Shown: piece after piece, positions 1 to 6,133 of the stretch
How the letters are laid out: each line of letters opens with the position of its first letter
Numbering within the stretch: position 1 is the stretch's first letter
Source of the DNA: Clostridiales bacterium
GTDB taxonomy: Bacteria; Bacillota; Clostridia; Oscillospirales; Oscillospiraceae
Assembly (NCBI GenBank): GCA_004556345.1
Contig: SFHQ01000004.1
Coordinates: forward strand, 1 to 64,000
Length of the DNA stretch: 64,000 bases
Reading direction: 5' to 3'
Translations under genes and position numbers: made by a program
The notes under the pieces: generated by a model
Database searches by the model: none
Told to the model about the DNA's origin: nothing
The model's input: only the letters and a program-made list of their open reading frames with translations

Positions 1-10
1 ATCCTCCTTT
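1..10 (-). promoter_or_regulatory. Shine-Dalgarno sequence of a gene lying left of the window
   Basis: On the minus strand the last bases of the window read AAAGGAGGAT, a near-perfect SD. It directly follows the remnant of the XRE-type regulator (stop at 10-12), so another minus-strand gene very likely starts just outside the window in the same transcript. Confidence 0.5.
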
Positions 11-211
11 CAATTATCAGATTTTACGGTGAGTTCTATAATATCACTAAAGTACTGTACAAGTCTTCACAAGCACGTCTGTTGTAACATTCTCATGTTT
101 TCCAAGCTTAGCTATAGAAATATGGCTGATTCCGGTAGCTACACGCAGATCCTTCTTTTTCATATCCCGGTCAATCAACAATTTCTAGAGCTTTTTATAA
201 CTTACCGACAT
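10..211 (-). pseudogene. Decayed XRE-family helix-turn-helix regulator
   Basis: Translating the minus strand from ATG at 211 (GGGAG at 219-223 as SD) gives MSVSYKKL, a TAG stop, then KLLIDRDMKKKDLRVATG and ISHISIAKLGKHENVTTDVL. This matches the small (about 70 aa) clostridial XRE regulators of the type '...YKKLWKLLIDKDMKKKDL...ISxxSIAKLGKGENVTTDVLLKIC'. The stop sits where these proteins usually have Trp (TGG to TAG). After the residues VKTCTVL the frame is lost. A shifted frame continues SDIIELTVKSDN and stops, which restores the usual C-terminal end. So one nonsense change and one frameshift inactivate it. Its promoter and operator-like repeats are still recognisable upstream. Family assignment is by recalled motif similarity. 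Confidence 0.75.
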
Positions 212-234
212 TGATTTTCTCCCAATGCTAATTT

Positions 235-264
235 TCCGCAATCTTGGAATCGAATTCCGCAATC
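235..264. promoter_or_regulatory. Operator-like repeats upstream of the XRE remnant
   Basis: Two identical 9-bp copies of TCCGCAATC lie at 235-243 and 256-264, 21 bp apart (two helical turns). They flank and overlap the palindrome GGAAT-CGA-ATTCC (246-258). The position, between the promoter and the start of a HTH regulator, fits an autoregulatory operator. This is inference from layout only. Confidence 0.4.
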
Positions 265-281
265 GCTGAATTTCAATCATT

Positions 282-310
282 AGTATATCATGCTACACTG
301 ACCAGCTCAA
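282..310 (-). promoter_or_regulatory. Sigma-A-type promoter of the XRE remnant
   Basis: Read on the minus strand: -35 TTGAGC (305-310), 17-bp spacer, -10 TATACT (282-287). It points at the decayed regulator and presumably at the gene beyond the left edge. Confidence 0.55.
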
Positions 311-335
311 GGACAATAACAAAAAAACACAAAAT

Positions 336-381
336 AAAGGAGCCGTCTCTGATTTTTTAAATCATATGAGGCAGCCCCTTT
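336..381 (-). terminator. Rho-independent terminator after the M16 peptidase gene
   Basis: A 14-bp imperfect stem (AAAGGGGCTGCCTC with GAGACGGCTCCTTT on the minus strand, G-U pairs allowed) with an AT-rich loop is followed on the minus strand by a T-rich tail (318-335). It closes the operon that ends with the peptidase gene. Confidence 0.65.
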
Positions 382-398
382 CCTATAACAATCTCAGA

Positions 399-1649
399 TT
401 ATCCCAGCACCAGCTGCCGGTACTCTTCCGCCGTCCGCACCTGGCCCACGGCAGACAGGGAGGCTCTCTCCCAGGCAAAGATCTCCTGCGCCAGGGCCAC
501 CACGTCCTCCCGTGTGACACGGTCGTAGGCGTCGAGGATCTGCTCCGGGGTCAAAATTTCCCCGGAAAAGAGCAGCGACCGCCCTGCATGGCTCATACGG
601 GACTGGGTGGATTCCAGGCCCATGATGACGTTGGCCTTCGACTGCTCTCTGGCCCGCTCCAGCTCCTCGGTGGTGGGGCCCTTGGCCAGGAAGTCGTCGA
701 TGACCCGGCGGATGGTCGCCAGGGCCTTGGCCTCCGTCTCCTTGTTCAGGGCCGTGTAGATACAGAAGACCCCCGTCTCCGCGTGGCCCGCGCCGTAGGA
801 GTAGATGGAGTAGCAAAGCCCCTGCTGCTCCCGCACCTGCTGAAACAGCCGGGAGGACACGCCGCCGCCCAAGATCGCAGACAAGAGCTGCAAGGCAAAG
901 CGCTTGGGGGAGTTGTAGTCCAGCCCCGGAAAGGCCAGGGTCAGGTGATTCTGCTCGATGGGCTTGGGGGTGGCGACAAAGGCCGGGGTATACGCCGCCG
1001 GGACCGGGGCAGGTGCCCTACCCGCAGGCAGGGCGGAAAAACGACGCCGAATGTCCTCCAGGACTTCCTGGGAAAAGCTGCCCGTGAGGGCCACAACGGT
1101 GTTGTCCCCCCGGTAGTGGGCGTCGTGATAGGCCTTGAGAAACGCCCCCGTCATGGGGGCCAGGGTCTCCTCCCGGCCCAAAATGGGCCGGGCCAGCGGG
1201 CTGCCGGCAAAGACGGCCCCGAAAAGCTTTTCGGCGCAGAGGTCGTCCGGGGTGTCCTCATACATGTCGATCTCTTCTAAAATGACCCCCCGCTCGGTCT
1301 CCACCGCCTCCTGGGCGAAGGACGAGCAGTAGACCATATCAAAGAGGATGTCCAGCGCCTGGGGCAGGTGGTCGTCCAGGACCCGGCCGTAGAAGCAGGT
1401 ACACTCCTTGGTGGTAAAGGCGTTCATCTGCCCGCCGATGGCGTCGGTCTCCCTGGCGATGTCCTGGGCCGTGCGGCGCTGGGTGCCCTTAAAGAGCATG
1501 TGCTCGATGAAGTGGGCCGCGCCGGATTCCTCCGGCGTCTCCTCCCGTGAGCCGCCTCCCACCCAGATGCCCAGGGCGGCGGAGCGCACGGTATCCATGG
1601 CTTCCGTCACCAGGCGGACGCCGTTGGGGAGAGTCTCGATCTGAACCAT
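399..1649 (-). CDS. M16 family zinc metallopeptidase (pitrilysin/processing-peptidase type)
   Basis: A 416-aa protein with the inverted zinc motif HFIEH at residues 46-50 (His46, Glu49, His50) close to the N-terminus and the family region GGQMNAFTTKECTCFYGRVL after it, as in insulinase/mitochondrial-processing-peptidase-like bacterial proteins of about 410-430 aa. It has one catalytic and one inactive-type half and no signal peptide, so it is probably cytoplasmic. An upstream GTG at 1673 would extend it, but the ATG at 1649 is preceded by AAGGAGA at good distance and is preferred. It lies 25 bp after the MurE-ArgB fusion gene, the last gene of that operon. Its substrate is unknown; a role in peptide turnover is inference. 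Confidence 0.88.
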   Translation of the reverse strand: MVQIETLPNGVRLVTEAMDTVRSAALGIWVGGGSREETPEESGAAHFIEHMLFKGTQRRTAQDIARETDAIGGQMNAFTTKECTCFYGRVLDDHLPQALDILFDMVYCSSFAQEAVETERGVILEEIDMYEDTPDDLCAEKLFGAVFAGSPLARPILGREETLAPMTGAFLKAYHDAHYRGDNTVVALTGSFSQEVLEDIRRRFSALPAGRAPAPVPAAYTPAFVATPKPIEQNHLTLAFPGLDYNSPKRFALQLLSAILGGGVSSRLFQQVREQQGLCYSIYSYGAGHAETGVFCIYTALNKETEAKALATIRRVIDDFLAKGPTTEELERAREQSKANVIMGLESTQSRMSHAGRSLLFSGEILTPEQILDAYDRVTREDVVALAQEIFAWERASLSAVGQVRTAEEYRQLVLG

Positions 1650-1674
1650 TGACAGGTCTCCTTCTTTGGTCACG

Positions 1675-4044
1675 TTACTTTTTCTTCTCCATGGTGGTGC
1701 CCAGGGATTTCTCCGCGATGGCTTCCAGCAGCACGGCGTGCTCCATCCGGCCGTCCAGAACGGTCACGGACCCCACCCCGTGCTCCACGGCGTGGATGCA
1801 GTTCATGGTCTTGGGGATCATGCCGCCGGCGATGAGGCCGCTGTCCATCAGCTCCTTGGCCCTGGCCACGTCCATGCGGGCGATGCGGGTGGACTGGTTG
1901 TGGCTGTCCACCAGGATGCCGTCGGTGTCGGTGAGGAAGATGAGCTTATCCGCGCCCATAGCCTCGGCCACGGCGCGGGCCGCGTCGTCGGCGTTGCAGT
2001 TCAGGGCGCCGCCGTCCTCGCTGCGGCTCACGGGCGAAACAACGGGCAGGAAGCCGCTGTCCAGCAGGGTCCGCAGGAGCCGGGGGTCCACCTTCGTGAT
2101 GGTCCCCACCAGACCCAGTGCCTTGTCCTTCTGCCGGGCGGTGATGAGGCCCCCGTCCCGGCCGGACACGCCGCAGGCCTTTGCGCCGATGCGGTCCAGG
2201 GCGGAGACGATGGACTTGTTCACGCGGGCGGAGAGGGCCATTTCTGCCGTCTCCAATACGGTGTCGTCGGTCACGCGGTAGCCGTTCTCAAACACGGTGG
2301 GCACGTTCATCCGCTCCAGCAGGGAAGAGATCTCTTTCCCGCCGCCGTGGACTAAGACCACCCGCACGCCCACGGATTGCAGCGCAGCGGCGTCTTCCAA
2401 AATCGTATCGGTGGAGGCCGCGTCCAGGGCGGAGCCGCCGTACTTGATGACAATGGTCCGGCCCTCGTACTGGCGGAGCTTGGGCAGCACGTCCAGCAGG
2501 GCGCGGACCTTGCTCATGCCGTCCATGCCGTGCTGCACGTCGTAGTCGTGCAGATACTGCTTGGCATAGTCTACGTCAGAGGGGCAGTCAATATACTCGA
2601 TGCCGCGCTTCTGGCGGGTCTCCGCCCCCTTGCCGGTGAGCAGGATGACCGTGGGCTCGTCGCAGCTCATCACGGCCTGCTTGATGGCTTCGCCGCGGTC
2701 GGGGACGATGGAGTAGTCGCTGGTCCCCTGGGCCACATACTGGGCGATGTCCCGGCAGATGTTCTCCACCGGCTCCTCGCCGGGGTCCTCCTCGGTCAGG
2801 ATGACCAGGTCGGAATACTGCCCGGAAATTTCGCCCAGGTCCTTCCGCCGGTCATAGGCCTTGTAGCCGGGGCAGCCGAACACGGTGACGATCCGGCGGC
2901 CGGGGTACTCCTCCCGCACCGAGCGGAAGAGCGTCTCGAAGGACAGACGGTTGTGGGCGTAGTCCACGATCACGCTGACCTTTTCGTCTGCGTTGGCATA
3001 GACCTCCATCCGGCCCGGCACGCGGGCCTTCATCAGGCCCGCAAAGGCATATTGCTCCGGCACGCCCACGGCCTCGCACACGGCTAGGGCCGCCAGGGCG
3101 TTCTGGACGTTGAACAGGCCCGGCATGGTCAGCCGGAACTCCCGGCTGTACCGGGGGGTCTTCACGCGGAACAGAATGTCTCCCCCGGCCTTTCGGACCT
3201 GGGAGCCAAAGATGGTGGCAGAGGGGTCCGTCTGGGAGAAGGTGATGATGCGGGGGCAGCTCTTCCGGGCCGCTTCCAGCACCCGGTCGGCGTGGTCGCA
3301 GTCCAGGTTCACGCAGGCGGCGGCGGCCTGGGCGAAGATGCGGAGCTTGGAGGCAAAGTAGTCCTCAAAATCCGGGTGCTCGATGGGCGAAATGTGGTCC
3401 ATGCCGATGTTCAGGAACACGGCGGCGGCAAACTCCACGTTCTTCACCCGGTCGTATTTCAGCGCCTGGCTGGAGACCTCCATGCTCAGGTAGCGGATGC
3501 CGGAAGACACGGCGTTGGCAAAGTGCCGCTCCAGCTCCAGGGGTTCGGGGGTGGTCAAATGGGACTCGAACTTCTCCACGCCGTCATACGTCTCGATGCC
3601 GCCGATGACGCCGCTGGGGGCCTGCTTCTTGGCGGCCAGATACTCGTCAAAGATATACTTGAGGTAGTAGGTGGTGGTCGATTTGCCCTTCGTGCCGGTC
3701 ACGCCCACCACGCCCAGCTTGGCGGAGGGGTGGTTGTAATAGAAATCCGCCAGGTAGGCCATAGCCAGACGCACGTCGCTGACCTGGATGCAGGGCAGGT
3801 CTACCTGGTCGTACTTCTTCTCAGACAGGTAGACGAAGGCGCCCTTTTCCTTGGCGGACTGTAAAAATTCAGGCTTAAAATGGGCGCCCTTGCAGATGAA
3901 CAGGGTGCCGGGGATCACATCGCGGGAGTCGCAGCTGACCAGTGCCACCTCTCTGGTGAGGGGTGCGCCGGAGAAATCCAGCTGAAGGTTTTTCCGCTGG
4001 AGCAGCTGAATGTACTCCCCCAGGGGGTAGAGGGTAAGATCCAT
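1675..4044 (-). CDS. MurE-like UDP-MurNAc-tripeptide ligase fused to acetylglutamate kinase
   Basis: One uninterrupted 789-codon frame. Residues 1-509 are a Mur ligase: SCDSRDVIPGTLF N-terminal motif (38-50), P-loop TGTKGKS (116-122), TTPEPLELE (164-172), FLNIGMDHISPIEHP (210-224), VPGRMEV (342-348), DYAHN (361-365). The TGTKGK P-loop and the IEHPDFEDYF stretch resemble streptococcal-type (L-Lys) MurE. The side-chain selectivity position reads EEDPGEEP (418-425) rather than the DNPR of meso-diaminopimelate enzymes. Residues 510-789 are a complete N-acetylglutamate kinase: KYGGSA, HGGGKE, NGYRVT, NCNADDAA, GGMIPK. No stop or SD separates the halves. The start at 4044 has AAAGGA upstream. Substrates are inferred, and the ligase may be a paralogue of a main murE elsewhere. 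Confidence 0.85.
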   Translation of the reverse strand: MDLTLYPLGEYIQLLQRKNLQLDFSGAPLTREVALVSCDSRDVIPGTLFICKGAHFKPEFLQSAKEKGAFVYLSEKKYDQVDLPCIQVSDVRLAMAYLADFYYNHPSAKLGVVGVTGTKGKSTTTYYLKYIFDEYLAAKKQAPSGVIGGIETYDGVEKFESHLTTPEPLELERHFANAVSSGIRYLSMEVSSQALKYDRVKNVEFAAAVFLNIGMDHISPIEHPDFEDYFASKLRIFAQAAAACVNLDCDHADRVLEAARKSCPRIITFSQTDPSATIFGSQVRKAGGDILFRVKTPRYSREFRLTMPGLFNVQNALAALAVCEAVGVPEQYAFAGLMKARVPGRMEVYANADEKVSVIVDYAHNRLSFETLFRSVREEYPGRRIVTVFGCPGYKAYDRRKDLGEISGQYSDLVILTEEDPGEEPVENICRDIAQYVAQGTSDYSIVPDRGEAIKQAVMSCDEPTVILLTGKGAETRQKRGIEYIDCPSDVDYAKQYLHDYDVQHGMDGMSKVRALLDVLPKLRQYEGRTIVIKYGGSALDAASTDTILEDAAALQSVGVRVVLVHGGGKEISSLLERMNVPTVFENGYRVTDDTVLETAEMALSARVNKSIVSALDRIGAKACGVSGRDGGLITARQKDKALGLVGTITKVDPRLLRTLLDSGFLPVVSPVSRSEDGGALNCNADDAARAVAEAMGADKLIFLTDTDGILVDSHNQSTRIARMDVARAKELMDSGLIAGGMIPKTMNCIHAVEHGVGSVTVLDGRMEHAVLLEAIAEKSLGTTMEKKK

Positions 4045-4068
4045 AGTTTTTGATCGTCCTTTCGTAAA

Positions 4069-4088
4069 GCCTTCCCCTGGGGGAAGGC
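4069..4088. repeat. Perfect GC-rich palindrome, relative of the 54.6-kb repeat
   Basis: GCCTTCCCCtGGGGGAAGGC lies in the 50-bp gap between the racemase and MurE-ArgB genes. The same core occurs in the right half of the long palindrome near 54820-54839. It can form a strong hairpin in the operon mRNA, without a T-run, so it is more likely an intercistronic processing or attenuation element than a full terminator. Confidence 0.6.
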
Positions 4089-4094
4089 TCTTTC

Positions 4095-4802
4095 TTATAC
4101 GTTCCGCAGTTGTTTGCCGCAGCGGAGGATGGCCTGCTCGGCCAAGATCTCCATGGCGTCGATATAGAAGGGGGGCAGGCTGTGGAGGGTGCGGTAGACC
4201 GACAGCTCCGTGCAGCCCAGAATGGCGCAGTCGCACCCGACGGAACGCAGGTAGGCGTCGATCTCCCCGAATTTCTCGCGGGAGCCGGTCTCCCCTTTCT
4301 TGATCTCATCGTAGATGATGGACATGACCGTCTTTTGCAGCTCCTCCGGCAGGGTCACGGGGGTCAGCCCGGCGGCGGTCAGTTCGTTTTGGTAGATGCC
4401 CGTCTGCACCGTACCGTCCGTGGCCAGGATGCCCACGGTCTGCTTGCCCATGGCTTGGATCGTCTTGACCGTCTCCCGGATCATGTGGATGATGGGGACG
4501 TGCAGCTGGGCCTGGAGCCGGTCGGCAAAGTAGTGAGACGTATTGCAGGGGATGGCCAGGACCGTACACCCCGCCCCCTCCAGCAGCTTTGCGTCGGCCA
4601 GCAGATGGGCAAACACCGCCTCTGCCTGCTCTGGGGTGCCTAAGATCCCGGCGGTACGGTCGGGGATCTTCGCGTCGCTCCAGATGAGCACCCGCAGGTG
4701 CTCCTGGTCCGTGTCGGCCTGGGTGCGGTCGATGATGCGCTGATAAAACGTATTGGTGGCCTGGGGGCCCATGCCGCCCAGCACGCCGAGGATACCTTCC
4801 AT
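4095..4802 (-). CDS. Aspartate/glutamate racemase family protein
   Basis: A 235-aa cofactor-independent racemase. N-terminal GVLGGMGPQAT (6-16) and the two catalytic cysteines Cys86 (AIPCNTSH) and Cys197 (ILGCTEL) are all present, as in aspartate racemase RacD and YgeA-type enzymes (about 230-240 aa). It would interconvert L- and D-aspartate or glutamate in the cytoplasm. AAAGGAGG precedes the ATG. It sits 27 bp after a D-aspartate-ligase-like ATP-grasp gene and 50 bp before the MurE-ArgB fusion. That order resembles the racemase/D-Asp-ligase pairing that supplies D-Asp to the peptidoglycan cross-bridge in lactic acid bacteria, so D-aspartate is the favoured product. This last point is inference. 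Confidence 0.85.
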   Translation of the reverse strand: MEGILGVLGGMGPQATNTFYQRIIDRTQADTDQEHLRVLIWSDAKIPDRTAGILGTPEQAEAVFAHLLADAKLLEGAGCTVLAIPCNTSHYFADRLQAQLHVPIIHMIRETVKTIQAMGKQTVGILATDGTVQTGIYQNELTAAGLTPVTLPEELQKTVMSIIYDEIKKGETGSREKFGEIDAYLRSVGCDCAILGCTELSVYRTLHSLPPFYIDAMEILAEQAILRCGKQLRNV

Positions 4803-4829
4803 TGTGGGTCCTCCTTTTCGGGAAAGGGC

Positions 4830-6038
4830 TTAGGCCTTTCGCTCGTAATACTGCTTGAACTTCTTGAAGTGGCCCAGCAGATTCTTCTCCATGCGGAGCG
4901 TCCGCATCAGGGGCTTGTCTTTGTCGTAGAACAGGGGGCGGACTTCCCTCCCCTGCTGCATGAGCTGCTTCATCTCCTGGTGGTAGTCGGAGACGATATA
5001 CGCAAAGGCAACTTTTCGGGGCACGACCCGCCACAGGCTGGGGTTGTCGGCCAGGACGAAGGGCAGGTCTTTCCCCTCCACCCGGTCCTCCACCAGGAGC
5101 TTGGCGATGTTGTAGCCCGCGCCGGTGACGTAGTAGTTGCTGCGCCCCTGGCGGCAGTTGATCTCAAAGACCTTGTACTTGCCGTCCCGCTGGTCATACT
5201 TGATGTCGAAGTTGGAGAAGCCGACATAGCCGATGTCCTCCAAAAACGCCTTGATCTTCTCGGCGATGGGGCCGCACGGCTCGTTGAGGATGACGGCGTG
5301 GTTGCCGATGCCGTGGGGGGTGTGTTCCTCCAGCAGCACATGGCCCATGCACATGAGCTTTACTTTGCCGTTGCGGTCGGAGTAGTTGGTCAGCACGCGC
5401 ATGTAGCTGTCATCGCCAGGGATAAAGTCCTGGATGATCATCGTGTCGGGATAGCCGGAGGCATAGACCTTATCCAGCACCTCCTCCAGGTTCTTCCGGT
5501 CGGGGCAGGTAAAGACCTTCTCGTTGCCCTCGAAGGGATGCTCCCAGTAGGCCACGCCGTTGGCGGGCTTGCAGATGTAGGGCGGCTGGAAATTCAGCTC
5601 GAAATCATGCCCCATCTCCTTGCGGTAGATGAAGGTGCCAGGGTGGTCGATGCCGTACTCATCGCAGAGGGCATAGAACTTCTCCTTGTTGATGAGGGTG
5701 TTGATGAGCTCCCCGCTGACCGTGGCGGCGATGCAGTTTTCCGGGAAATATTGCTTGTTCTCGGCGGCCAGCTTCACGTAGCTGTCGCCGCAGCCGATGA
5801 CCAGCACGGTCTTGTCCGCAAACTCCTGGGCGGCCTTTGCCACGTTCTCGCGGAAGGTGGCGGCGTCCTCGTTCTGGGGGCAGACCCGGTAGTCGATGAT
5901 GGTGGACCCATAGGCCGGGCCGGAGGCAAACTTGCCATAGCAGACAGACTGGATGCCATAAGCCTCATGGAAGGCCCGTGCTACGCTGTAAACGTTAATA
6001 TCCCCGCCGAAGAGCAGGGGCTGGAAGTTGTGTTCCAT
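4830..6038 (-). CDS. ATP-grasp carboxylate-amine ligase, D-aspartate ligase-like
   Basis: A 402-aa ATP-grasp enzyme. The N-terminus (LLFGGDINVYSVARAFHEAYG) resembles D-aspartate ligases of enterococci and lactococci (AslA/Aslfm type). The central part carries the nucleotide-binding region (YICKPANGVAYW, then TMIIQDFIPGDDSYMRV), and the metal-binding end is FEINCRQGRSNYYVTG. Members join an amino acid carboxylate to an amine using ATP. D-Asp ligase adds D-aspartate to the lysine side chain of UDP-MurNAc-pentapeptide. It is the first gene of the operon with the racemase and MurE-like ligase, with AAAGGAAG as SD. Exact substrate is inferred from the context and recalled similarity; another peptide ligase is possible. 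Confidence 0.75.
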   Translation of the reverse strand: MEHNFQPLLFGGDINVYSVARAFHEAYGIQSVCYGKFASGPAYGSTIIDYRVCPQNEDAATFRENVAKAAQEFADKTVLVIGCGDSYVKLAAENKQYFPENCIAATVSGELINTLINKEKFYALCDEYGIDHPGTFIYRKEMGHDFELNFQPPYICKPANGVAYWEHPFEGNEKVFTCPDRKNLEEVLDKVYASGYPDTMIIQDFIPGDDSYMRVLTNYSDRNGKVKLMCMGHVLLEEHTPHGIGNHAVILNEPCGPIAEKIKAFLEDIGYVGFSNFDIKYDQRDGKYKVFEINCRQGRSNYYVTGAGYNIAKLLVEDRVEGKDLPFVLADNPSLWRVVPRKVAFAYIVSDYHQEMKQLMQQGREVRPLFYDKDKPLMRTLRMEKNLLGHFKKFKQYYERKA

Positions 6039-6064
6039 AGCTGATACGCTTCCTTTATTTTTCC

Positions 6065-6102
6065 GGGAAAGAGAGGAGCCAAACGGCTCCTCTGGTGTTC
6101 CC
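6065..6102 (-). terminator. Hairpin terminator after relA
   Basis: Between relA and the ATP-grasp gene. Inner stem AGAGGAGCC/GGCTCCTCT with a 4-nt loop, extended by CGGGAA/TTCCCG, then an A/T-rich tail on the minus strand. It separates the recJ-relA unit from the envelope operon. Confidence 0.6.
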
Positions 6103-6133
6103 GTTTTTGATTTGATGGTGGCCGCGAATTTCT

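Noticed and set aside
1675..2517. Separate argB starting at ATG 2517
   Set aside because: The frame continues from the Mur ligase without a stop and there is no SD in front of that ATG, so a fusion is the simpler reading.
1135..6044. Long open frames on the plus strand opposite the left-arm genes
   Set aside because: They are mirror frames created by the high GC content; they show low-complexity Gly/Val/His/Arg composition and no SD or family motif.
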